In this document: in pieces, positions 7,973 through 16,640 of the stretch
How positions within the stretch are numbered: the first letter of the stretch is position 1
Layout of the letters: each line of letters starts with the position of its first letter
DNA from: Nostoc linckia NIES-25
Lineage (GTDB): Bacteria; Cyanobacteriota; Cyanobacteriia; Cyanobacteriales; Nostocaceae
NCBI RefSeq assembly: GCF_002368035.1
Contig: NZ_AP018223.1
Span: 381,016-445,015, forward strand
DNA: 64,000 bases
Direction: 5' to 3'
The notes under the pieces: generated by a model
What the model was told of the DNA's origin: nothing
The model's database searches: none
Seen by the model: the letters and a program-made list of their open reading frames with translations, nothing else
Translations under genes and position numbers: made by a program

Positions 7973-8944
7973 ATGGAAAAACCTTCTAACTTATTACTTA
8001 AACTCTCGCGGCGGTTGTTTACAAATCTAGACGAACAAGAAAAATTTATTGAGGCGTTAATAAATCCTCAACTGTTTACATCTAGCATTCTTTGGTGTCA
8101 GGAAAAACCAGAAAATTCACCTTTGGCTGTGGAAAAGCCTGTTAATTGGCAACCGCAATTTATAGACCGTTTACAGTTGGGAGAAAAACCTGGCCAACAT
8201 TCACTGCATGAAAAAGGATATTTTTATTGTTTGGATTTTTCTTCTGTGTTTGCGGCTTCTACTTTGTTAACAATTCCTCAGCCAGTAGGTTTAATTTTTG
8301 ATATGTGTGCTGCACCCGGCGGAAAAAGCATCTTTGCTTGGAAAGCTTTGCAACCTGATTTACTCATCAGTAATGAAGTGATTGGCAAACGTCTGGGAAT
8401 GCTAATTTCTAATTTAAAGCGTTGCGATATTAGTCCTAATGCTGTAGTTCATAGAGATTCGAGTATATTTGCCGAAATGATTCCAGCTTCTAGCAACTTG
8501 GTAATAGTTGATGCTCCTTGTACTGGACAATCACTACTTGCTAAAGGCGAAAAAGCACCTGGTTGTTTTCATCCAACTGCTATTAATAAAAGTGCAAATC
8601 GACAAAAACGGATTATAGCTAACTCTGCTAAACTGGTTGCACCACAAGGATATCTTGCTTATATGACTTGCACCTATTCACCAGAAGAAAATGAGCAGGT
8701 TTGTGAGTGGCTTTTGGAACGTTTTCCTCATTTTCAGCCGATGGAAATTAATCATTTAGCAAAATATCAGTCTCATTTAACTATGATGCCTTGTTATAGG
8801 ATGTTTCCTCAAGATAGGTTAGGTGCGGGTGCATTTACAGTACTGTTTAAAAATACTAATGAAAATGGAAATGAGGAAATTAACTTAGATGCGATTTCTT
8901 CTCTATATATTTACCAAAATATAGGAGTCAGATTTAATTTTTGA
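7973..8944 (+). CDS. RsmB/NOP2-family RNA m5C methyltransferase
   Basis: 323 residues. The SAM-binding motif DMCAAPGGKS is at 110-119. The two motif cysteines of RNA m5C methyltransferases are Cys183 (DAPCTGQS) and Cys233 (MTCTYSPEENE); the latter is the catalytic nucleophile in this superfamily and the former releases product. No N-terminal NusB-like domain is present, so it is of the shorter rRNA or tRNA methylase type. The exact target cytosine cannot be predicted. Start ATG at 7973; monocistronic, divergent from the DUF2157 gene. Confidence 0.9.
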   Translation: MEKPSNLLLKLSRRLFTNLDEQEKFIEALINPQLFTSSILWCQEKPENSPLAVEKPVNWQPQFIDRLQLGEKPGQHSLHEKGYFYCLDFSSVFAASTLLTIPQPVGLIFDMCAAPGGKSIFAWKALQPDLLISNEVIGKRLGMLISNLKRCDISPNAVVHRDSSIFAEMIPASSNLVIVDAPCTGQSLLAKGEKAPGCFHPTAINKSANRQKRIIANSAKLVAPQGYLAYMTCTYSPEENEQVCEWLLERFPHFQPMEINHLAKYQSHLTMMPCYRMFPQDRLGAGAFTVLFKNTNENGNEEINLDAISSLYIYQNIGVRFNF

Positions 8945-9092
8945 AAAATCTAAGTCAGGACTTACGCACTCAGATTCCCCAACCGCCTTAAAAAGGGGGC
9001 TTAGAGGTTGTTTGAAAAGTCATGTGTATTTTATCAGGAGCGATCGCCATTTGAAAACTGCGGGCGGCCGATCCTGCTGATATCTTTTAACA

Positions 9093-10370
9093 TCAAAGTT
9101 CGAGGGGAAGGTTAATTTGAAAAGTTGAACCTTGACCAACTGTACTTTTGACAGTTATTTGGCCATTGTATCCTTGCACAATTTGTTGAGCGATCGCTAG
9201 TCCCAGCCCAAAGCCGCCTGTTTCACGAGAACGAACAGTATCTACACGATAAAAGCGATCGAAGATATGTGGTAAATCAGCAGTCGGAATACCAATGCCG
9301 TCATCTTTAACCTGAATTACCGCCCAGTGAGACTGGGTAAAAAGTAGTAATTCGACTTTGCCGCCTGCTGGTGTATATTTAAAAGCATTAGTCAGTAGAT
9401 TAATCGCCGCTTGTTTGAGCAAATTAGCATCAGCTTCTAACATTACGGGTTGTTCTGGAAATCGCGCATTGAAATTGAGGTTTTGGGCAGGAGCCTGAGC
9501 TGCAAAATCCTCAGCAAGGGATTTTAAGATTTCACGCAAATCAACAGGTTTTAATATCGTGTCCGTCAGCGAACCATTATGACGCGACAGGAAAAGCAGA
9601 TTATTAATTAGCGTACTCATGGATTTAGCAGTTTCGGCAATATTTTGCAACCGCAATCTTTGTTCGGATAAATCTTCAGGTGGCATCAGCGCAACCTGGG
9701 CATTACTCAATACCGTAGCCACCGGTGCGCGTAATTCATGAGAAGCATCGGCTGTAAATCGCTGCAATTGCTGATAAGCCCGCAGACTTGGCCGCATCGC
9801 CAACCCACCCAAAAACCAACCCGTAATTCCAATTACACCAAAGGTAACAGGAACCCCCAAAGTGAGAAACAAACGGGCTTGGTTCAAGCTACTGTGTAAA
9901 GAGTTCATTGGAACCGCCGTTTGAAAGTAGCCAATTAGCTCCTTATCTGACAAAACAGGAACTGTAACTTGGCGAACCCAGGTTGTTTTGCTGGGTAAAT
10001 CTGAATTGAGTGGTGTTTCCAGCGCTTGAAATCCTGGTTCAGCAGTCAATTGTTTGTTACCAGACGAACCAATAAATTGCACCAGTTGTTTCTGAGAGTT
10101 ATACCATCGGGCGTACACCAGTCCACCATTCAACGATGCACCGTTTTCCACAGGAGTTTGTTGGCTGTGCTGATTTTGCCATTGACTTTGATAAAGCGAG
10201 TATTCAGTTTTAGCAGTAAAAGCCTTACTTTGTGAAAATAGTTCCTCATCAAAAACCTGCAACTGTTCTTCCACACTCAGACAGTAACCCACCCCAGCAA
10301 AGGCAAACAAAATTCCACCCATCGACAGGGCAAACCAGTGAGCAAGATTACGACGGCTATGTTCAAACAT
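9093..10370 (-). CDS. rppB: Sensor histidine kinase, RppB-type
   Basis: 425 residues from the ATG at 10370. Two transmembrane helices (about 11-32 and 167-190) flank a 135-residue periplasmic sensor region. The H-box TADASHELRAP has His211, the N-box NLLTNAFKYTP is at 324-334, and the G boxes DDGIGI and GFGLGL are at 356-361 and 386-391. The frame extends 60 codons further upstream, but that part is translated tandem repeat and is rejected. It lies just downstream of the response-regulator gene, so it should phosphorylate that protein. RppA/RppB of Synechocystis sense redox or nickel; the signal here is unknown. Confidence 0.85.
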   Translation of the reverse strand: MFEHSRRNLAHWFALSMGGILFAFAGVGYCLSVEEQLQVFDEELFSQSKAFTAKTEYSLYQSQWQNQHSQQTPVENGASLNGGLVYARWYNSQKQLVQFIGSSGNKQLTAEPGFQALETPLNSDLPSKTTWVRQVTVPVLSDKELIGYFQTAVPMNSLHSSLNQARLFLTLGVPVTFGVIGITGWFLGGLAMRPSLRAYQQLQRFTADASHELRAPVATVLSNAQVALMPPEDLSEQRLRLQNIAETAKSMSTLINNLLFLSRHNGSLTDTILKPVDLREILKSLAEDFAAQAPAQNLNFNARFPEQPVMLEADANLLKQAAINLLTNAFKYTPAGGKVELLLFTQSHWAVIQVKDDGIGIPTADLPHIFDRFYRVDTVRSRETGGFGLGLAIAQQIVQGYNGQITVKSTVGQGSTFQINLPLEL

Positions 10371-10375
10371 TGGGG

Positions 10376-10549
10376 GTTGGTGACTGGTGACTGAGGACTG
10401 GGGAATGGGGAATGGGGCATTGGGGATGCAGGAGGTGTGGGAGGTGTGGGAGGAGGGAGAAGCATAAATTCTCTTTCCCCCACTGCCCCTGCTCCCTGCC
10501 CCCCTGCCTCTTAGTCCCCAGTCACCAGTCCCCAATCCCCAGTCCCTCA
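10376..10549. repeat. STRR block between rppA and rppB
   Basis: The 180-base spacer is almost wholly low-complexity repeat: GACTGGTGACT-, GGGGAATGGGGAATG-, GGAGGTGTG- and CCCCAGTCACCAGTCC-type units. It keeps the kinase reading frame open but encodes no conserved protein. Confidence 0.8.
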
Positions 10550-10550
10550 A

Positions 10551-11225
10551 TTAATTTGGCGGATTTAACCGATACCCCATGCGATGCACGGTTTCTATCC
10601 AGTCTTTGATACCAATAGTTTGTAGGCGTTGGCGTAAACGGCGAACTAAGGTAGTAACTGCGTTACTTTCGGGTTCTTCTCCCCAATTCCAAAGGGCTTG
10701 TTCAATTTGGCCGTGAGATAAAACTTGACGGGGGTGACGCATCATATATTCCATTAATTGAAACTCGCGGCTGGAAAGTTGAGTTGTTAAGGAACCGCGT
10801 TCGAGTATCAAATTGGATAAATGAAGTTGCAAATCGCCTAAGGTAAGTATATCTCCTTGCCACATTGGCGATCGCCTCCCTAGTGCCCGCACCCGTGCCA
10901 ATAATTCCATCACATCCACGGGCTTGACTAAGTAATCATCGGCTCCAGCATCTAAACCTCTGACTTTATCTGAAACGGTGTCTTTTGCTGTCAGCATGAG
11001 TATGGGAGCGACTTTACCCGCCTGTCGATACACTTGACACAATTCTACGCCACTGACTTTAGGCAACATCCAATCTAAAATCAGCAAATCATACTCTTTG
11101 CGAAAAACATACCACTGCGCCGTTTCACCATCAGTCAGCGCATCTACTATATGCCCTGCTTTCAACAATGCTGCTCTTAGTGGCTCTAACTGCGATGGGT
11201 CATCTTCTACTAGTAAGATCAACAT
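10551..11225 (-). CDS. rppA: OmpR-family response regulator, RppA-type
   Basis: 224 residues. The receiver domain has acidic residues Asp8/Asp9, phospho-acceptor Asp51 (LLILDWMLP), Thr79 and Lys101 (YLVKPVDV). A winged-helix OmpR output domain follows (about 125-222) with LSSREFQLMEYMMRHPRQVL, VTTLVRRLRQRL and IETVHRMGYRL. It is a DNA-binding transcription factor, presumably phosphorylated by the downstream RppB-type kinase. A small membrane-protein gene is divergently oriented 93 bp away and may share its promoter region. Confidence 0.9.
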   Translation of the reverse strand: MLILLVEDDPSQLEPLRAALLKAGHIVDALTDGETAQWYVFRKEYDLLILDWMLPKVSGVELCQVYRQAGKVAPILMLTAKDTVSDKVRGLDAGADDYLVKPVDVMELLARVRALGRRSPMWQGDILTLGDLQLHLSNLILERGSLTTQLSSREFQLMEYMMRHPRQVLSHGQIEQALWNWGEEPESNAVTTLVRRLRQRLQTIGIKDWIETVHRMGYRLNPPN

Positions 11226-11318
11226 TCCATTTGCTTAACTTGCTGTCTTTGTTTACTTCCTAGCCTTAAGATTTAAAGTGAAATAGTAACACAGAAGTAA
11301 CAGTAAGTATTCTATCTC

Positions 11319-11714
11319 ATGCTTTCCATGCAGCAACTTCGACGTTTTCAAGTGTTGCGATCGCTGGGCTTGGTGTTTTGGTTGTCCTTACCGTTGATTG
11401 GGCTAGTTTTTTGGCTGGGAAGCGGCTTTGTTGGAGATCGAATTTTGAGTCATTCCCGCACCACCAAAAAATATCTCCTAACTGATACCCAATCAGCACG
11501 GCAAATGATGAAAAAAGTAGTAGCCATTGAGGTGGAAATTCTTCGACAACAAGGAATTTCACGGGTAAACGTGAAAACGAATAATTCAGCCCTCAAAACG
11601 ATAGTATTTGAATTTCCAATTACCGATATGAGCCAACTTCAAGCTACTCTCAGTCAGGAGTTAGGCTTACCACGCGATCGAGTTCAAGAATTGATTGTGG
11701 AAGTAGGGGAGTAG
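11319..11714 (+). CDS. Membrane-anchored small protein, unknown function
   Basis: 131 residues. A single N-terminal transmembrane helix (about 17-40, LGLVFWLSLPLIGLVFWLGS) is followed by a soluble domain with NVKTNNSALKTIVFEFPITD and LSQELGLPRDRVQELI. A second in-frame ATG at 11328 is an equally possible start. It is divergent from rppA, so it may be a target or accessory of that two-component system; this is inferred from position only. No family recognised. Confidence 0.65.
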   Translation: MLSMQQLRRFQVLRSLGLVFWLSLPLIGLVFWLGSGFVGDRILSHSRTTKKYLLTDTQSARQMMKKVVAIEVEILRQQGISRVNVKTNNSALKTIVFEFPITDMSQLQATLSQELGLPRDRVQELIVEVGE

Positions 11715-12039
11715 GGGAGGCAGGGGAGGCAGGGGGGCAGGGGGAGAGGGAAGCAGGGGGAGAGGGAAGTTTAAACTCTCTTTGTCAAACTCAATTTTTT
11801 TGACGAACCGTCATCGCGCAGCGTCTCGTTGGAGAAGGACGCCAAAGATGCAAAGAGAAGAAAGAAATGCTTAACTGAACTGTATTGTTACTTAGAAATT
11901 ACCAACCAATAAATTATTCAATCTTGTGGGGTGGACATCTTGTCCGCCCTAGCCATTGGGCAGGCGAGACGCCCACCCGACAATAAAAATTGAATGTTTT
12001 TTTATTCCGATTTACAAAAAGCAATCAAAGAATTAGAAT
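11715..12039. other. Spacer with STRR and palindromic repeat
   Basis: Begins with GGGGAGGCAGG- and GGGGGAGAGGGAAG-type repeats (11709-11770), then a single TIR-like sequence TTAACTGAACTGTATTG near 11872 that matches the arms of the element at 50866-50989. The palindromic element at 11924-11983 follows. No coding frame was recognised. Confidence 0.6.
11924..11983. repeat. Palindromic dispersed element, copy 2
   Basis: Starts TTGTGGGGTGGACATCTTGT and ends with a complementary GGCGAGACGCCCACCCGACAA. It shares its flanking ATAAATTATTCAAT and overall plan with the element at 2702-2763 but has diverged in the stem, with some compensating changes. Confidence 0.65.
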
Positions 12040-14151
12040 TTAATGAATCCGAAGAAACCCAGCTTTTTCAATTATATTTTGTCCTCGATCGCTTAACAGA
12101 TAATTAGCGAAGAACTCTCCGGCTTTCTCCTCATCTTGACCATTTTTCTTAACAATTACAAACAAGTAACGAGTCAGCGGATAATCATTGCTTGTTAACG
12201 CATCAATATTAATTTTGTGATTTTCCCAGCGACACTTCAATCCTGGTAGATTTCCAGGCTTATCTACAGCAATTACTTTCCCAAGCTCCCGAATAATTGG
12301 TAGAGTTTTAACAATACATTGGTTAATCAACTCAGAAGCTGAAGCATAATAGATAGCTCCATCATTGAGATTTTTACCTACTAGTTTTAGGGCTTGAGTA
12401 GTAGTATAAATAAACTTAACATTTGCACCAAAATTATCGCTTACCAAAATATTTTCTTTGAAAAATTCAGTTGTACCACTACCATCAGGACGAGAATAGG
12501 GTGTGATTTGAAGATTCGGGCCGCCCACCTGTTGCCAGTTGGTAATTTCACCTGTATAAATACCTTTAAATTGCTCTATACTCAAACCATGAATATTCAA
12601 ACTAGGGTGAACAGCGATCGCGATCGCATCGATGGCAACAGGCACTTGCTTTAGCTTTATCCCCAAACCAGCCGCACGCAAAAACTCATCATCTCTAATA
12701 TGTCGTGAAGATTCGGCAAAGGAAATTTGACCTTCTAATAACATTTTGATTCCCGTGCCCGAACCTAATTTCAAAGTAGGATGTGTATGGTATATCAGGT
12801 TAAATTGCGGCCACTTAGCTTGAATTTTTTTATCGATTAATTCTCTAATTGGTTCCCAAGAACTACTTCCCCCATAGAGAAATATTCCTGACGGTGGTAA
12901 TGGCAGCACTACATTCCAGCTAAACCATAACATACATACCAAAATTACACTAAATAAGCTAGCTAATAACCGCAATTTAATATTTTTATTAATTGTATGG
13001 CTAAAATTGTTTGGCGTTTCATAAGTAGGCTCTTTTCGGTTATTGCCACACATGACTTCCCAAGTCAATGGTTCAATATTGGGTTCAATACAAATTGTCG
13101 GTAACCAAATCGCACCTGGATATTCTGATTTAAAGTGTTCTAGGCGTTTACGTGCTTTTTGGACAGAAGCAAATAGAGAGTTCTTATTAGTAAATTCTTG
13201 AAAAAAGTATTTCAAAAACTCTACAGCTACCAAGTCTGGCACGGGTTCGCGCATGACTATAATCCGAGGTAAATGTAGTTGTAAAAGTTGATGAGCAAAT
13301 CCCAAACCATCACAAGAATTAAAAATTGCCAACTGCAAACCTTTAGAAATAGCTTGCTTTAAAGCTTCTTGAAACTCTTCAATACTCAAGCTATCTTTAT
13401 CGTTAAGCTCAATCCAACCTATCTGTCCATCTTTTTGACTGCCACTATGTCCCGTGAAAATAAAAATATGATAGCCTTGTTCGTTCCAAAGAGCTTCAGA
13501 CAATTCCTTTCGAGTTGGTTGCATTAAACAGATTACTTCTACTCCATTTTCCTCTAGCTCTTGAATTACTTTTAAATCATCTTTAGTGTTAATGCCATCG
13601 CTCCTACCAACAGCAACCAAAATTCTGATATTCTTGGCTTTCGGTACTACTTTATTTTTCAGATGATTGGCATTTTTCGGCGAACTGAAGGCAACTTCCA
13701 CTTGGGGATAGTGTTGTTCAAATAAATCCCATTCTTGCCAAGGAAGACGACGTAAATCTATATCTTTAGCATCAATGATGATGCTAATTTCTTCATTTGA
13801 CTGATGTAATTGATGTGCGATCGCTATTAATCGATCTCGAATTGGTCGCCACCTACTCTCTGAAGAATTCAACCATTCATTGAGGTGCTTTTTTACTGCT
13901 ATGGTATGTTCTTCGTGGGAATAAATAGTCACTGTTTTGGGTACGATACGTAACCCTGGCGCGGGAGCAACACAAGAACGCACAGCTTCAATTTGACGAT
14001 AGGCTGACTGCCATTGGTTGAAGGAGGATTTTAGTTCTGGGGGTAATGGAGGTAACAAACCTTCTGTTTCTTCCTCCAAGTTCTTCACTCTCAGAATGAC
14101 TAAAAATCCCTCTTGTGAAGTGCGTCTGAGTTTCAAGTTGACTGTCGTCAT
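12040..14151 (-). CDS. CHAT protease domain - transmembrane helix - PstS-like phosphate-binding domain fusion
   Basis: 703 residues from the ATG at 14151 (AAAGGA eight bases upstream; the frame is open to 14187). Residues about 90-355 are a CHAT caspase-like domain: DLRRLPWQEWDLFE, then catalytic His235 (IFIFTGHSGS) and Cys280 (LAIFNSCDGLG). One transmembrane helix spans about 392-416. Residues 421-703 are a periplasmic binding-protein type II domain of the PstS family, with GSGTGIKMLLEG and the oxyanion loop SRPDGSGTTEFF at 553-564. No signal peptide precedes CHAT, so the protease should be cytoplasmic and the binding domain outside. This would make a ligand-gated receptor protease. That role is inference; the domains are clear. 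Confidence 0.88.
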   Translation of the reverse strand: MTTVNLKLRRTSQEGFLVILRVKNLEEETEGLLPPLPPELKSSFNQWQSAYRQIEAVRSCVAPAPGLRIVPKTVTIYSHEEHTIAVKKHLNEWLNSSESRWRPIRDRLIAIAHQLHQSNEEISIIIDAKDIDLRRLPWQEWDLFEQHYPQVEVAFSSPKNANHLKNKVVPKAKNIRILVAVGRSDGINTKDDLKVIQELEENGVEVICLMQPTRKELSEALWNEQGYHIFIFTGHSGSQKDGQIGWIELNDKDSLSIEEFQEALKQAISKGLQLAIFNSCDGLGFAHQLLQLHLPRIIVMREPVPDLVAVEFLKYFFQEFTNKNSLFASVQKARKRLEHFKSEYPGAIWLPTICIEPNIEPLTWEVMCGNNRKEPTYETPNNFSHTINKNIKLRLLASLFSVILVCMLWFSWNVVLPLPPSGIFLYGGSSSWEPIRELIDKKIQAKWPQFNLIYHTHPTLKLGSGTGIKMLLEGQISFAESSRHIRDDEFLRAAGLGIKLKQVPVAIDAIAIAVHPSLNIHGLSIEQFKGIYTGEITNWQQVGGPNLQITPYSRPDGSGTTEFFKENILVSDNFGANVKFIYTTTQALKLVGKNLNDGAIYYASASELINQCIVKTLPIIRELGKVIAVDKPGNLPGLKCRWENHKINIDALTSNDYPLTRYLFVIVKKNGQDEEKAGEFFANYLLSDRGQNIIEKAGFLRIH

Positions 14152-14666
14152 TGCTTTTTCCTTTCGTCGAATCCTCTTAAACAACAAACTTTTCCATCAG
14201 CCTTGTTACCCCTAACACTATTTTCGCACTGAAGTCCCCTAATATTTGTTTGAAATTGCCACACCCCATAGCCAAAAGCACTTTCAATAAATAGACCTCT
14301 AAAGTGCAAAAAGCACTTTTGTGGGGAAAGGGACTCATGTTAAAGGGGAAAGGGAAAATACCAAACCTTTTCCCCTTTCCCCTTCCCCTTTTCCCGACTT
14401 CTGCAAGAAGTCTAATAGTTTCAGCTAATATTAGTGCCATTTCCATTCAGCCATTTCATAAAAATAGAAATACTTCATGTGAATGTAAGTAGAGTAGCAA
14501 GCATAAATAAGGAGGGTGCTGATATCTAGTCAGAAAGTAGCTGTTACGGTAGCTAAAAAATCGCTCAAATCAATTTAGGAATGGGGTATTGCACAACGAT
14601 TGATAAAAAATCTGGCTTTTTGGCTGGAATGCTCGTTCTGAAATCTTTACCACTACCCAAAACTGT
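14152..14666. other. Divergent promoter region with G/C-rich inverted repeats
   Basis: Between the CHAT-PBP gene and the GRDP/TIGR04222 gene. Holds purine/pyrimidine inverted repeats around 14338-14396 (AAAGGGGAAAGGGAAAA against TTTTCCCCTTTCCCC) and a short hairpin GACTTCT-GCA-AGAAGTC at 14396-14412. Both flanking promoters must lie here. No small gene was convincing. Confidence 0.55.
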
Positions 14667-16160
14667 ATGTTGAACTTTGAAAACAACCAATCTATGAATT
14701 TGCAGCAACTAGAGTTATACGAACGAATTCAGGCTTTTTCATTAGATGAGTCCGATTCCGAGTTAACTTTTAGCAAACGATTGGCAAAGGAAAATTCCTG
14801 GTCGTTAGATTATACTCAGAGAGTGATTGAAGAATACAAAAAATTCGCGTTTATTGCAGTTGCAGCAGGTCATCCAGTCACCCCATCAGATTCAGTAGAT
14901 CAAGTTTGGCATTTGCATTTGAACTACACGCGTTCGTATTGGCAGGAGTTTTGTCCAAATATTCTAAAAATGCCATTGCATCACGAACCAGGTCGTGGAG
15001 GTTCATCGGAGCGGTTAAAGTTTGATGAATGGTATAACAAAACATTAGAAAGCTATAAACACTTTTTTGGTGAGGTTCCTCCAGTAGATATCTGGCCTCA
15101 ACCAAAAGAGAAATTTGGAAGAGATTTGCACTCTCTACAAACCAACGAACAACAAAATTCGATTATCCCAAAACCATCTTTGAGTTATTTACCGAAGGTG
15201 CAACTAAATCAAGCAGTATTTTCGTTTATTTTGTTCGTTTTGATAGTTGGGGTTGTTTGCTGGCAAGCCATTCCTATCCTGCTTAATTCACTCAACTTTA
15301 CAGGCCTGGAATTTTTAAATTTTTACCTTTTGGTGTCAATTATTGTAGTATGCCTAGCATTATTTATCCGAGATTTTCTGCGGCTACCTGATGGCAATCC
15401 GGTGAAACAATCTGTACATCTTGATGCCTATGAAACTGCCTATCTTGCAAATGGCAAAAATCACGTTGTAGATACTGCGATCGCCAGTTTAATACAAAAG
15501 CAATACGCGATCGCAGACAGAAAACAAAGAATACTTGCTTTAAACGAATCTGTAGAAAAGTTATCTCATCCCGTGGAGCGAGCAGTCGCAGACGCCATTG
15601 CATTAGATGGAAATATTGATACCATTCGCAGCCAGGTTATTCAAGCAACAGATGAGGTTCGGGAGCGATTGCGCGAACTTGGTCTTTTAGTGAACCAGAA
15701 ACAATCTTTCAATGTTAAAACTTACCCAACAATATTAATCGCTGGCTTGTTAGGATTGGGTATTGCCAAGATTTGTGTAGGAATCTCTCGCCAAAAGCCT
15801 GTTGCTTATCTAACCATAATGTGTATCTTCGTCGGTATTATTGCATTATGGTTGTTGCTGAGTTCTACCCATCGGAGTCGTTATGGCGATCGCATTCTCC
15901 AAGAACTTCACAAACAAATACAACCCATAACAGCAATTAGGAATACAGATCCCAAACTCATAGTCGCATTTGCTCTTTTGGGTACGACGGTTTTACCAAA
16001 TGATATGTTTGCTGACTTGAAGAAGATATTTACACCTGTATCTACTAGCACTAGTAGTAGTAGTAGCAGTGGTTGTGGTGGTAGTAGTTGTGGTAGCAGT
16101 TGTGGCAGTAGCTGTGGCAGCAGTTGTGGCGGTGGTTGCGGTGGTTGCGGCGGTGGATAG
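14667..16160 (+). CDS. GRDP-like / TIGR04222 membrane protein with Cys/Gly-rich tail
   Basis: 497 residues. The N-terminal part has SVDQVWHLHLNYTRSYWQEF (residues 76-95) and LHHEPGRGG (104-112), the signature of glycine-rich-domain (GRDP/DUF1399-like) proteins, with His82, His84, His105 and His106 as likely metal ligands. Two transmembrane helices at about 184-208 and 214-236 and two near 355-402 bracket the TIGR04222-type region. The last 38 residues are Ser/Gly with seven cysteines (GCGGSSCGSSCG pattern). Divergent from the CHAT fusion gene. Function unknown; the tail could bind metal, be modified or be a protease target. Start choice is weak: ATG at 14667 or 14694. Confidence 0.75.
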   Translation: MLNFENNQSMNLQQLELYERIQAFSLDESDSELTFSKRLAKENSWSLDYTQRVIEEYKKFAFIAVAAGHPVTPSDSVDQVWHLHLNYTRSYWQEFCPNILKMPLHHEPGRGGSSERLKFDEWYNKTLESYKHFFGEVPPVDIWPQPKEKFGRDLHSLQTNEQQNSIIPKPSLSYLPKVQLNQAVFSFILFVLIVGVVCWQAIPILLNSLNFTGLEFLNFYLLVSIIVVCLALFIRDFLRLPDGNPVKQSVHLDAYETAYLANGKNHVVDTAIASLIQKQYAIADRKQRILALNESVEKLSHPVERAVADAIALDGNIDTIRSQVIQATDEVRERLRELGLLVNQKQSFNVKTYPTILIAGLLGLGIAKICVGISRQKPVAYLTIMCIFVGIIALWLLLSSTHRSRYGDRILQELHKQIQPITAIRNTDPKLIVAFALLGTTVLPNDMFADLKKIFTPVSTSTSSSSSSGCGGSSCGSSCGSSCGSSCGGGCGGCGGG

Positions 16161-16640
16161 CAATATCAATTCGCAATTTGCAATTAAGAAATTCAGATTG
16201 TAAGTAGAAGGAAGAAGGCAGATGGCAGAAGGAAAAAGGCTTATCCTATCTATTTTCTGGAGTTCGGCATTTTACATTTAATTGTGTCTACCTACCGATC
16301 TAGTGGTTCATCGCATTAATTTATGAGGGCTAAGATCCCCGACTTCTCAAAGAAGTCGGGGATCTTGTTGTTCGCGAATGATTTAGGACTGGTATAAGAA
16401 AAGCATAAGGTGTAAATTTACACCTATTTTTATAAAAAAGAGCAAAACGTTTTTTTATAGTCTTGTAACGCGTGGTAAAAAATTACTTGGGGCGTTTGAG
16501 CGAGTTTTCCAGACTCAAGCCAAGCGATCGCCATCGATAATCAAAGTTTATACGGCAGCAAGTAGCTAGGCCATCATCCTAATATAAAAAACAGCAGCGA
16601 TCGTTATTTCCCAACCCTTAAATAAAAATACTTGTTTTGT
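16161..16640. other. Spacer with strong hairpin
   Basis: 480 bases. A degenerate repeat (AGAAGGAAGAAGGCAGATGGCAG) follows the upstream gene, then the perfect hairpin at 16332-16366. The rest is AT-rich with HIP1-type sites. No gene or structured RNA was recognised. Confidence 0.5.
16332..16366. terminator. Perfect 16-bp hairpin, terminator-like dispersed motif
   Basis: AAGATCCCCGACTTCT pairs perfectly with AGAAGTCGGGGATCTT across a 3-base loop. There is no clear U-run after it. A shorter relative with the same core (CCCGACTT) occurs at 39415-39437, so it is also a dispersed repeat. Confidence 0.65.

Noticed and set aside
10371..10550. 60-codon N-terminal extension of the RppB-type kinase
   Set aside because: Encoded by tandem repeats; the conserved protein and first membrane helix begin at 10370.
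14177..14446. Minus-strand open frame upstream of the CHAT gene
   Set aside because: Mostly translation of G/C-rich inverted repeats; no ribosome site.
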